Below are positions 1 through 15,258 of a stretch of 33,870 nt of DNA, piece by piece. Under the pieces are notes generated by a model. It searched no databases. It saw only the letters and a program-made list of their open reading frames with translations, and was not told the origin of the DNA. Within the stretch, counting starts at the first letter, position 1. Each line of letters starts with the position of its first letter. This DNA is from Candidatus Adlerbacteria bacterium GW2011_GWA1_54_10 (GTDB lineage Bacteria > Patescibacteriota > Minisyncoccia > Phycocordibacterales > SBAW01), in assembly GCA_001004665.1 (NCBI GenBank), contig LCRO01000007.1, positions 1 to 33,870 of the forward strand. The letters are read 5' to 3'. Both the position numbers and the translations under genes were made by a program.

Positions 1-1989
1 ATGCGCTCAAGGCGCGGCGAGGATTTGATATGGAACGGTTCGCCCGCCGCACCCCGCGCCGGCCGCGCCTCCGTGCGGCTTGTTTTTGACAACAGCGACC
101 GCGTGCTCGACCTCGACTTCGACCAGGCAGCGCTCGAGAGAGTGGTACACCACGGCGGGGAGAATGAATATGTTTTGAACGGATCGCAGGTACGCCTGCG
201 CGACATTGCCGGACTCCTTGCGGGAGCGAACATAGGCGCCTCCGGCCATCACATAATTTCACAGGGCGAGGCGGACAGGATCCTCTCCGCGCCTTTTCCA
301 CTGCGGCGCGAGATGGTGGAGGACGCGCTCGGCCTCACCGCGTATCTCTATAAGCGCGAGGAGGCGGAGCGCAAGCTCCAAAAGACGGGCGAGAATATAC
401 GCGAGGTGGAAAGCCTGCGCCGCGAACTTGTTCCTCATCTTAAATTTTTGGGTTCGCAAGTCAAAAAAATCGAGCAGGCGCAGACGCTCCAGGGCGAATT
501 GTCACGGCAGTATGCGGAGTATCTCTCGAGCGAGCGAGCGTACCTGCAGTACACGCAAAACACCCTTAAGGAAAACAGGGAACTTCCAGAAAGCGAGCTT
601 CGCGAGCTTAATAAAAAAGTCGAGCACCTACGAAAAGCGCTCGATAAAAAGCAGGATGTGGAGAGCGGAGAGCTTGTAGAGCTGGAGGCGCGCGGCCGCG
701 CCGCACGCGCCGCACGCGAGAAATTGGGTCGCGAGCTTGGGCGAGTAGAGGGCGAGATTTCCGCGCATACGCGACTTGCCGGCGAGAGCGGCGGCATATC
801 GGCAAAAGAAGCCCGCCAGTTCGGCGAGCAGGTGCTTGCGCTCGCGGAGAGCTCGCGATTGACGGACATAATGGCGCTCGCGCGGGAATTTTTGCAGAAA
901 ATCTCGCGGTTTATGCACAGCGGCGGCGCGGAAAAGTTTGAGGAGGAAAAAAACCGGCTTGAGCGCGAGCTGTTGCGGCTTGCAAGCGAGGAGCTTGAAA
1001 TCTCGGAGAGTACAGCGTCCATGCGCAAAAAAATGGAGAGCGAGAACGAGGCTAACCGTGCCGCGGAGCGGGAGCTGTTTGCCGCGATGGCAAGGCGCTC
1101 GGAGCTCGAGAGCATTTTCTCCGGAGTACGGGCGCAGGAGGAACTTCTCGCGCGCGAGTGTGAGAGGTTTAAGGAAGAGTTGCGCGAGGCGGCGGCGCTC
1201 CTGGGGAGGGATGCTTTGGCTTACGAGGAGCACGCCGTGTTCGATGACGAACCGCGAGGAGCCCAAGAGGAGCGCCGCCGCAAGATCGAGCGTCTCAAGA
1301 TAAGGCTTGAGGAGTCCGGCACGGCCGGAGCGGAGGATGTTTTGCGCGAGCATCAGGAAACGACCGAGAGGGACCAATTCCTCGCGCGCGAGCTTACCGA
1401 CTTGGCGAAGTCTGCGCAGTCACTGCGGGAGCTTATAGGCGACCTTACGGCGACGCTTGAGACGCGCTTCAAAGACGGGATAGAAAAGATCAATAAGGAG
1501 TTCGACGCATTCTTCAAAATACTGTTCGGGGGCGGCACCGCGTCGCTTGCGATGATAAAAGAAAAGAAATTAAAAAGAGGCGCTCCGGAAGCTGAAAGCG
1601 AAGAGAACGATAAAGAAGAGGATGTCGAAGTTGAGGAGGGAATAGACATTGTGATTTCCCTACCACACAAAAGAATAAAAGGACTCCACATGCTCTCCGG
1701 CGGCGAGCGGGCGCTTACCTCGATAGCGCTTATCTTTGCCATGTCGCAGGTCAATCCGCCCCCATTCCTTATACTCGACGAGACCGACGCGGCGCTCGAC
1801 GAGGCCAACTCTCGCCGCTACGGCGACATGCTAGAGAATTTGGCCAAAAAATCCCAGCTCATCTTGATAACTCACAACCGCGAGACAATGTCCCGCGCGA
1901 GCGCGCTTTACGGCGTTACGATGGGCGGAGACGGCGTCTCGAAACTGCTTTCGGTAAAATTCGAGGAAGCAGTAGCCGTGGCCAAGTAA
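1..1989 (+). CDS. smc: Chromosome segregation ATPase SMC, 5'-truncated by the window edge (Walker A lies upstream)
   Basis: N-terminal head segment (RRGEDLIWNGS...VRLVFDNSD), Q-loop-like HHIISQGEADRIL, coiled coil, C-terminal signature LSGGERALTSIALIFAMSQVNPPPFLILDETDAALDEAN. Confidence 0.9.
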   Translation: MRSRRGEDLIWNGSPAAPRAGRASVRLVFDNSDRVLDLDFDQAALERVVHHGGENEYVLNGSQVRLRDIAGLLAGANIGASGHHIISQGEADRILSAPFPLRREMVEDALGLTAYLYKREEAERKLQKTGENIREVESLRRELVPHLKFLGSQVKKIEQAQTLQGELSRQYAEYLSSERAYLQYTQNTLKENRELPESELRELNKKVEHLRKALDKKQDVESGELVELEARGRAARAAREKLGRELGRVEGEISAHTRLAGESGGISAKEARQFGEQVLALAESSRLTDIMALAREFLQKISRFMHSGGAEKFEEEKNRLERELLRLASEELEISESTASMRKKMESENEANRAAERELFAAMARRSELESIFSGVRAQEELLARECERFKEELREAAALLGRDALAYEEHAVFDDEPRGAQEERRRKIERLKIRLEESGTAGAEDVLREHQETTERDQFLARELTDLAKSAQSLRELIGDLTATLETRFKDGIEKINKEFDAFFKILFGGGTASLAMIKEKKLKRGAPEAESEENDKEEDVEVEEGIDIVISLPHKRIKGLHMLSGGERALTSIALIFAMSQVNPPPFLILDETDAALDEANSRRYGDMLENLAKKSQLILITHNRETMSRASALYGVTMGGDGVSKLLSVKFEEAVAVAK

Positions 1990-2037
1990 GATTCCATGAT
2001 ATAATCTATTCAGTCGATCTTAAATTAGGAGGGGCAC

Positions 2038-2307
2038 GTGAATCTAGTCAGGTTTACACGGATTCCCGCGCAGTTAAGGTGGGCCTTCGACTACTACCCG
2101 TTTGAAATCCGGCATGGTCGGGTCTCCAGTGGTAATGGGCCGCTGTTGGTCGGGGTGTGGCGGCGTAAGGGGTCTGGTCAACCATATGAGCCTGTTTCGG
2201 CTCAGTTTGTGGCCAACCATATTGCATCAAAAGTGCGTGGGAGCTACGTGCTTCCGCAAACCGACGAGGATCTAAACACTGCCCTGCGGCAACTCCAAGT
2301 GGCTTAA
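2038..2307 (+). CDS. Hypothetical protein (89 aa), GTG start
   Basis: Strong SD AGGAGGGG (2027-2034) just before GTG 2038 and TATAAT-like -10 near 2000-2005. No family recognised. Confidence 0.6.
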   Translation: MNLVRFTRIPAQLRWAFDYYPFEIRHGRVSSGNGPLLVGVWRRKGSGQPYEPVSAQFVANHIASKVRGSYVLPQTDEDLNTALRQLQVA

Positions 2308-4277
2308 GTCAGCTCGAAATCGAGCTGTCGCATAGCCAGGTCGGCCGCAATCAGGCGCACTCGGACGGAATCTCCGAGTGCGTATTTCTTTTTCTTGCGC
2401 GCTCCGACAAGCGCATATTCTTTTTGTGAATAGTTGTAATAATCGTCTCGGAGAGTGCGTACATGCACAAGACCCTCCGCGGCGCTTTCTTTTTCTTCCA
2501 CGTACAGGCCCCACTCCGTCACGCCGGATATCACGCCGTCGAAAGTTTGTCCTATCTTATCCTGCATGTACTCCACCTGCTTATAGCGGACCGACTCGCG
2601 TTCGGCGTCTACGGCCCTTGCCTCCGCCTCGGATGCCTCGATGCACATTTTTTCGAGGTTGGCATATTCTTTGCGGGTTATAGGCTTACCATTCAGGTGT
2701 GATTCCAATATGCGGTGTGCCAGCATGTCTGGGTAGCGGCGTATCGGCGAGGTAAAGTGGGTGTAATACTCGAATGCGAGCCCGAAGTGCCCGATATTTT
2801 TGGTTGAGTATATCGCCTTTGCCATACTGCGGAGAGTTGCCGTGCGTATAAGGTGCTCCTCCGGCTTGCCTTCTATCTGTTTGAGTAATTTTTGAATGTC
2901 TTTAGTGGAGAATTTTTTCTGCTTATTCTTCCCGAATTCATATCCCACGGCGCGGACGAATGTCGCCAGCTCCTCGATGCGGTCGGACTTCGGTTCGTCA
3001 TGTATGCGGTAAAGAAAGATAAGATTCTTTTCCGGCACGTTTTCCGCGAGCTTGGAAATATAGCTTGCCACCTCGCGGTTAGCGAGCAGCATGAACTCTT
3101 CTATCAGTAAATTAGTCCCCATTCTTTCTTTTCGGCGCACGGACAGTGGCTTGCCGTTTTTATCCAGTTCGAAGTGCACCTCACTGTCGCCGAAGTCTAT
3201 TGCCCCTTCTTTTTCTCTATTCTTGCGCAAGATGCGGGCCAGATTTTGTAATATTAAGAGCTCATTTGCGAAGGTCAGACCTTCGCAAGCTTGCGAAGGT
3301 CTGACCTTCGCATCCGCAGTATCGAGCACCATCTGCGCCTCCTCGTATGTAAACCGCCTGTCGGAGCGGATTACGGATTTTTGGAATTTCCGTCCCAGCA
3401 CTTCGGCGTTTTTATTCATACGAAAGACTGCCGAAAAAGCGAGCCGATCCTCCCCTGGCTTTAGCGACGCCCCCCCCGCCGAGATCTCGTGCGGGAGCAT
3501 TGGAATGGTCGCATCGACGAGGTACACACTGGTGCCGCGGCGCCTCGCCTCGTCGTCTATGGCGGTTCCGGGTCGGCAGAAGAAAGTAGCATCGGCAATA
3601 TGCACGCCGATCTCAAACTCGCCGTTCGGCATCGCTACGCAGGAGAGAGCGTCGTCGAAGTCCTTGGCGTCCGCGGGGTCTATGGTAAAGGTCGGCGTGC
3701 CACGAAAGTCAGTTCGGCGCGCCGCCTCGGACTTAAGGATTTGGTCGTGATCGTGCCCCAGAGCCTGTGCCTCGGCCAAAACATCGGTTGGAAAATCCGT
3801 CCGAAAGCCGTGCTCCAGCACTATGGCGTTCATCTCTACCCTGTGCTCGCCCGCCTTGCCTAAGTGTTCTATTACTGTGCCTTTTGCGGCAATGCCGTCA
3901 AAAAAGTCCAGATGTATCAGAACTTTCTCTCCCTCGGCGAAATCGCGCCCTTTTATCTGTATGGGGCGGTAGAATTTAATATCGTCCGGCTGGACAAAGA
4001 CGGCACCTCGAGAACCCTGTTTTAAGGCGTCGCCTTGAATAATCGTTCCAACAAAATCTTCTTTCGCGCGCGTTATGATTTTTTTGACTTTTCCTTTGGG
4101 ACGGGGAAAAAGCGCCGCAAGTTCCACTTCCACCGTATCGCCGTTAAGAGCGCCCCCCAGGTCATCAGTCCGGATTTCGATGTCTTCTTTATCTTTCTCC
4201 CACGCTACATAACCCACCGCCTTTCGCGTGAGCTCTATGATGCCGGTTATGTGTTTTTTGCCCTTGATATTGCGCAT
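2304..4277 (-). CDS. rnr: Ribonuclease R / RNase II family 3'-5' exoribonuclease with C-terminal S1 domain
   Basis: Catalytic motif TIDPADAKDFDDALS, RNB domain (GGASLKPGEDRLAFSAVF; HFTSPIRRYPDMLAHR), C-terminal S1-like FDGVISGVTEWGLYVEEKESAAEGLVHV. Confidence 0.93.
   Translation of the reverse strand: MRNIKGKKHITGIIELTRKAVGYVAWEKDKEDIEIRTDDLGGALNGDTVEVELAALFPRPKGKVKKIITRAKEDFVGTIIQGDALKQGSRGAVFVQPDDIKFYRPIQIKGRDFAEGEKVLIHLDFFDGIAAKGTVIEHLGKAGEHRVEMNAIVLEHGFRTDFPTDVLAEAQALGHDHDQILKSEAARRTDFRGTPTFTIDPADAKDFDDALSCVAMPNGEFEIGVHIADATFFCRPGTAIDDEARRRGTSVYLVDATIPMLPHEISAGGASLKPGEDRLAFSAVFRMNKNAEVLGRKFQKSVIRSDRRFTYEEAQMVLDTADAKVRPSQACEGLTFANELLILQNLARILRKNREKEGAIDFGDSEVHFELDKNGKPLSVRRKERMGTNLLIEEFMLLANREVASYISKLAENVPEKNLIFLYRIHDEPKSDRIEELATFVRAVGYEFGKNKQKKFSTKDIQKLLKQIEGKPEEHLIRTATLRSMAKAIYSTKNIGHFGLAFEYYTHFTSPIRRYPDMLAHRILESHLNGKPITRKEYANLEKMCIEASEAEARAVDAERESVRYKQVEYMQDKIGQTFDGVISGVTEWGLYVEEKESAAEGLVHVRTLRDDYYNYSQKEYALVGARKKKKYALGDSVRVRLIAADLAMRQLDFELT
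3267..3312. repeat. 46-bp perfect palindrome inside rnr
   Basis: TGCGAAGGTCAGACCTTCGCA-AGCT-TGCGAAGGTCTGACCTTCGCA equals its own reverse complement. Encodes KVRPSQACEGLTF in frame on the rnr strand. Confidence 0.97.
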
Positions 4278-4306
4278 TTTACCATATTCGTGCTACAGTG
4301 TCGCGC

Positions 4307-4684
4307 GTGCTTACCATCCGTTTAACCCGTGTCGGCAAAAAGAAGGACGCATCTTTCCGCGTTATTGTCGTGGACTCGAAGAAAAAGGTGAAGGCCGGAA
4401 ATTATTTGGAAATGCTCGGCTCCTACGACCCGCGCGTTAACAAAGCGGATATCAAGGGCGAGCGCGTAAAGCACTGGTTATCGCACGGGGCCAAGACAAG
4501 CGACACGGTGCATAATTTGCTGATCTCGCAAAAAGTAATTGAAGGGAAGAAAATAAACGTATTGCCGAGGAAGACGGTTCCCAAGCTCGAAGAGCCAAAA
4601 TCCAAAGCCGAAGAGCCTAAAGCAGATGCTACTGTTACTACGGAGGTTGCAGAAGCGGCATCTGCTGATACAATTCAGGAGTAA
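4307..4684 (+). CDS. rpsP: 30S ribosomal protein bS16 with C-terminal extension (ORF track start 4298; GTG 4307 fits the family better)
   Basis: LTIRLTRVGKKKDASFRVIVVDSKKK...YLEMLGSYDPR is the bS16 signature. TACAGT -10 at 4294-4299 lies 7 nt before GTG 4307. Confidence 0.93.
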   Translation: MLTIRLTRVGKKKDASFRVIVVDSKKKVKAGNYLEMLGSYDPRVNKADIKGERVKHWLSHGAKTSDTVHNLLISQKVIEGKKINVLPRKTVPKLEEPKSKAEEPKADATVTTEVAEAASADTIQE

Positions 4685-4707
4685 TTATATAAAATTAATA
4701 TACCGAT

Positions 4708-5064
4708 ATGGCAGAACAAGATCAGGATTTTTTGGAGTTTGTCGTTAAAGGGCTTGTTGATCATCCGGAAAGCATCAAAATCAGCCGCGTTGTGGATGAA
4801 ATGGGCGTGCTTTTGACCCTCGATCTCAATGCCGAGGACATGGGCAAGGTTATAGGCCGCAGTGGCAACACGGCGAAGGCCATCCGCACGCTTTTGCGCG
4901 TAGTGGGAATGAAGAACAATGCGCGCGTCAACCTTAAGATAAACGAGCCCGAGGGCGGCACGCGCGGTTCTGCGGATACCGGATGGGACGGCACGCATGA
5001 GGCGCCCGCCTCTCCCGCGATGAAGTCCGTCGACGAGGCGATGGAGGACCTCTCCAAGTTTTAA
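4708..5064 (+). CDS. khpA: KhpA/YlqC-family KH-domain RNA-binding protein
   Basis: DFLEFVVKGLVDHPESIKI...DMGKVIGRSGNTAKAIRTLLRV contains the KH GxxG-type loop (IGRSG). Lies between rpsP and trmD as is typical. Confidence 0.9.
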   Translation: MAEQDQDFLEFVVKGLVDHPESIKISRVVDEMGVLLTLDLNAEDMGKVIGRSGNTAKAIRTLLRVVGMKNNARVNLKINEPEGGTRGSADTGWDGTHEAPASPAMKSVDEAMEDLSKF

Positions 5065-5178
5065 GCGAAGCAAAAACCAAGTTTGAGAGAATGTTGGTAG
5101 GCGCGACGGCGCCGGACATAGAAAAATTTTCAGCAGAAAATTTTTTGCATTCGGTGCAAACTTGGTTTTTTGCGAAGC
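5065..5178. repeat. Copy 1 of a ~114-bp nested inverted-repeat element
   Basis: Arms AAAAACCAAGTTTG (5072-5085) / CAAACTTGGTTTTT (5157-5170), 14-bp perfect. Internal AAAATTTTCAGCAGAAAATTTT. Homologous to 20969-21080 in inverse orientation. Confidence 0.88.
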
Positions 5179-5182
5179 GTGT

Positions 5183-5842
5183 ATGAATTTCCATGTAATA
5201 ACGCTTTTTCCGGAGGTTATCGAGGCGTATGCTAATGTCTCGATTTTGGGGCGCGCTCAAAAAGAAAAAAAGATCAAAGTGATTGTGCATCAACTGCGCG
5301 ATTTTGCCGGAAATAAATGGGGCAAGGTGGACGAGAGGCCTTATGGCGGCGGCCCAGGCATGGTCTTGCGTGCGGAGCCTGTAATAAAAGCGGTGCAAAA
5401 GATACTAAAAACTAAAAATCCAAAACTGAAGACTAGGATTATTATCACTTCGGCTGGAGGGAAACCCTTGACCAATGCATACGCAAAGATCCTCGCAAAA
5501 AAACATCAAAATATAATTATAGTGTGCGGGCGATACGAGGGTATAGATGCGCGCGCGAAAAAAGTACTAAAAGCGGATGAGGTCTCGGCCGGACCCTACA
5601 TTTTGACCGGAGGCGAGCTACCGGCGCTCGCCATAGTGGACGCCGCCGCGCGGCAGATACCGGGCGTCCTCGGCAAATTCGAGTCGCTTGAGGAGGGCAG
5701 GGTCGCCAGCCACGACGTTTATACACGTCCGGAGATTCTTAAAGTAAAAGGGAAGTCGTATAGAGTCCCGAAGGTTTTGCTTTCGGGCCATCATGCCAAA
5801 ATAAACGCTCTGCGGCAGAAAAGGCGAAGCGCTCAAAAATGA
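5183..5842 (+). CDS. trmD: tRNA (guanine(37)-N1)-methyltransferase (true start ATG 5183, not 5162)
   Basis: MNFHVITLFPEVIEAY..., RPYGGGPGMVLRAEPV, ICGRYEG-type IVCGRYEGIDAR, TGGELPALAIVDAAARQIPGVLG. Confidence 0.96.
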   Translation: MNFHVITLFPEVIEAYANVSILGRAQKEKKIKVIVHQLRDFAGNKWGKVDERPYGGGPGMVLRAEPVIKAVQKILKTKNPKLKTRIIITSAGGKPLTNAYAKILAKKHQNIIIVCGRYEGIDARAKKVLKADEVSAGPYILTGGELPALAIVDAAARQIPGVLGKFESLEEGRVASHDVYTRPEILKVKGKSYRVPKVLLSGHHAKINALRQKRRSAQK

Positions 5843-6462
5843 GCAGACTGCCCCCAAAATGGTCCTCGGAGTGGAAAAGGCGTGAGACAGAAATAAAGGG
5901 CCGCCTCGATGAATTTTCAAGAGTTCCGGTATCGGAACATTTTTACGAGCTGTGCTTCTGCATTCTAACGCCGCAATCCAAAGCCCGACATGCCGAGCGG
6001 GTGGTCTGTGAGCTAAAGTGCGACAAATTTTATGAGCGAGGATTCGACCCGACTCCGTATCTTAGGAATCCGAAAAATTACATCCGCTTTCACAATACAA
6101 AGTCCAAGAGGCTTCTTCGGGTCCGAGCTGTTTTTCCTAAAATTGCGGCGAAAATCCACAATTCAGATTCGTCGGTTCTTTTGCGCAGGGAACTTATTGA
6201 ATTGATCCCGGGATTCGGAATGAAAGAGAGCTCGCACTTTTTGCGCAACATTGGCGTGCACGGGCTTGCTATCATTGACCGCCATGTCGCGAAGCACTTG
6301 AAGCAGTTGGGGCTAATACCCAAAATTCCTAAAACAATCTCCAAAAAGCAGTATCTGGAAATAGAAAAAAAATGGCACTCATTCGCAAAAAAAGTCGGCA
6401 TCTCGCTCGACGAACTCGACCTTCTTTTTTGGTCCATGGAGACCGGAGAGGTGAGAAAATAA
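5839..6462 (+). CDS. N-glycosylase/DNA lyase, Ogg2-like (HhH-GPD superfamily)
   Basis: HhH-GPD core ELIELIPGFGMKESSHFLRNIGVHGLAIIDRHVAKHL with candidate catalytic Lys and Asp. Overlaps the trmD stop by 4 nt. Confidence 0.82.
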   Translation: MSRLPPKWSSEWKRRETEIKGRLDEFSRVPVSEHFYELCFCILTPQSKARHAERVVCELKCDKFYERGFDPTPYLRNPKNYIRFHNTKSKRLLRVRAVFPKIAAKIHNSDSSVLLRRELIELIPGFGMKESSHFLRNIGVHGLAIIDRHVAKHLKQLGLIPKIPKTISKKQYLEIEKKWHSFAKKVGISLDELDLLFWSMETGEVRK

Positions 6463-6566
6463 GCTTGGGGACAGGGGAGTTGCGCGGGAAAGGGGATCTG
6501 ATACACTATCCGACGAAACCAACGGGCCGTGCCTTTCGTAGCTTTAGCGAAGGAGGGGCATAACGA

Positions 6567-6680
6567 ATGAGTATCGAGAAGGAGGTTTCGATACGAAATA
6601 ATAGTGGTACCAAAGGCCACCTGAAATTCAGCAATCTGGAACAGGGGCGCTTTATGCGCTCGCTCTTGTTGTGTTTTTAG
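6567..6680 (+). CDS. Predicted small ORF (37 aa) in the rpoBC leader: MSIEKEVSIRNNSGTKGHLKFSNLEQGRFMRSLLLCF
   Basis: ATG preceded by AGGAGGGG (6551-6558) at good spacing. Below the ORF-track length cutoff. Confidence 0.4.
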   Translation: MSIEKEVSIRNNSGTKGHLKFSNLEQGRFMRSLLLCF

Positions 6681-6713
6681 CCGATATCCCACTTAACCAT
6701 TAATTAAACCGCC

Positions 6714-13571
<6,858 letters not shown>

Positions 13572-13605
13572 ATCGCCACCATTCAGACGTATTGTAAAGT
13601 TAGTG

Positions 13606-13611
13606 TAAAAT
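13606..13611 (+). promoter_or_regulatory. Putative -10 box of dnaG (TAAAAT, 7 nt before ATG)
   Basis: TAAAAT-AACAGGG-ATG. Confidence 0.5.
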
Positions 13612-13618
13612 AACAGGG

Positions 13619-15241
13619 ATGGATCCTGTAGTGCAGAAAATAAAAGAGAAACTTAATATAGCGGACGTTATAGGACAATATGTGCCTTTGCGTCGCGTCG
13701 GCCGCAACTGGACCGCAAAGTGTCCCTTCCACAAGGAGCGCACGCCGAGCTTCCATGTCTCGCCGGAGCGGGGAACCTATATGTGTTTTGGCTGTGGGGA
13801 GAAGGGCGACGTTTTTTCTTTTGTTCAAAAAATGGACGGACTCGATTTTCCTACTGCTTTAAAGCAGTTGGCCGAGAAAGCGGGAGTGAAGCTGGATAGG
13901 CTCTCTCCGCAAGATTCGACCTTGCAGAGAGAAAAAGAGGAAAGACTCCACGAAGCGTGCGAAGCGGCTGCCAAATTTTTTGAATCGGAACTTAAAAAAA
14001 GAAAGGACGTACTTGGATATATAAAGACCCGCGGTGTTACTCTGGAGACGGCGGCGGTGTGGCGACTGGGGTACGCGCCGGCGGATTGGGAGCAGTTGTC
14101 GCGGCATTTGATGGCGACAGGCTTTGCAGCGGACGAATTAGTTCAAGCTGGTCTCGCAGTAAAGTCCGAAAAAACCCCCGGGACGGTCTTCGACAGATTC
14201 CGCGGGCGAATAATGTTCCCGATCTTTGACGCGGCAAATCAGGTAATAGCCTTTTCGGGGCGTTTTTTTGAAAATATTCCAAGCGCTAAAGGAGCAGAGC
14301 CGGCAAAATATGTAAACTCACCCGAGACGGAGCTGTTCAGGAAGTCGAGAGTTCTGTACGGATACGACAGGGCATTCAAGGCGATACGCAAAGCGGATTG
14401 CATTTTGCTTGTGGAGGGGCAGTTCGACCTCATTCTTGCGCATCAGTCAGGTATTCCGTTTGCCGTGGCGCTCTCCGGAACCGCGCTGACTGGAGAACAT
14501 TTGGCGCGTCTGGGGAGGCTTTCCAAGCGCCTGGTGCTCGCTCTAGACGCCGATGCGGCGGGCCTCCGAGCCGGCCTTAAATCCGCATTGATGGCGCTTG
14601 CGGCGGGATTTGACGTAAAAGTCCCTGTCTTTCCGGCGGGAAAGGACCCTGCGGATCTCGCGCGCGAAAACCCGGAGCTGTTAAAAGCCGCCGTGCGTAC
14701 AAGCAAGACTGCAGTCGAGTTCTTTCTTAACTCGCTGCAATTCTCCGCGCGTGACGGGCGCGGATATAAAAAAATAGTAGAGGCGCAAGTATTGCCTCTC
14801 ATCGCCGTCATGGAAAGCAGGATAGACCAGGATCATTTTATCGGAGTCGTCGCGCACGCGATCGACGTTTCGCCGGAGGCAGTGCGCTCGGAAGTCATTA
14901 AACTTGAGGGCTTGCCCGGCATCGCGGGAGCGATGCCGGGTTCACCGGAAATTCACGAAAAAAGTGCAGAATCTTTGCTTACCCCGCTCCAGAAAAAAGC
15001 GGGAATGCTGATATTCAAATTCGGCATAGATTCCAAAGCCGTTCGCAGGCTTTCCGAAGCGCTTGGCGAAGAGAAACTCCGCGAACTTGAGAGATCGCTT
15101 GAGCCGCATGCAGAGGAACTCCGGTTCCGCTTCGACAGGGAGCTCGGCGACCATACGAGCGAGGCTCGGATAACGGAAGACATCATAGTTGATATTATTC
15201 GGCTGATGGAGCGCGAACGTGTCAAAATGAAGTTTACGTGA
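13619..15241 (+). CDS. dnaG: DNA primase
   Basis: N-terminal zinc-binding CPFHKERTPSFHVSPERGTYMCFGCGEKGDVFSFV, TOPRIM LVEGQFDLILAHQSG...LALDADAAG. Confidence 0.97.
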   Translation: MDPVVQKIKEKLNIADVIGQYVPLRRVGRNWTAKCPFHKERTPSFHVSPERGTYMCFGCGEKGDVFSFVQKMDGLDFPTALKQLAEKAGVKLDRLSPQDSTLQREKEERLHEACEAAAKFFESELKKRKDVLGYIKTRGVTLETAAVWRLGYAPADWEQLSRHLMATGFAADELVQAGLAVKSEKTPGTVFDRFRGRIMFPIFDAANQVIAFSGRFFENIPSAKGAEPAKYVNSPETELFRKSRVLYGYDRAFKAIRKADCILLVEGQFDLILAHQSGIPFAVALSGTALTGEHLARLGRLSKRLVLALDADAAGLRAGLKSALMALAAGFDVKVPVFPAGKDPADLARENPELLKAAVRTSKTAVEFFLNSLQFSARDGRGYKKIVEAQVLPLIAVMESRIDQDHFIGVVAHAIDVSPEAVRSEVIKLEGLPGIAGAMPGSPEIHEKSAESLLTPLQKKAGMLIFKFGIDSKAVRRLSEALGEEKLRELERSLEPHAEELRFRFDRELGDHTSEARITEDIIVDIIRLMERERVKMKFT

Positions 15242-15258
15242 TATACTATTGTTGAAAG

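Noticed and set aside
5162-5182. ORF-track TTG start of trmD at 5162
   Set aside because: Falls inside the right arm of the 113-bp repeat. The conserved TrmD N-terminus MNFHVITLFPE begins at ATG 5183.
6603-6625. T-box-like TGGTACC sequence in the rpoBC leader
   Set aside because: Matches the UGGNACC core, but no specifier stem, antiterminator partner or clear terminator could be drawn, and rpoB is not a typical T-box target. Likely chance within the 37-aa ORF.
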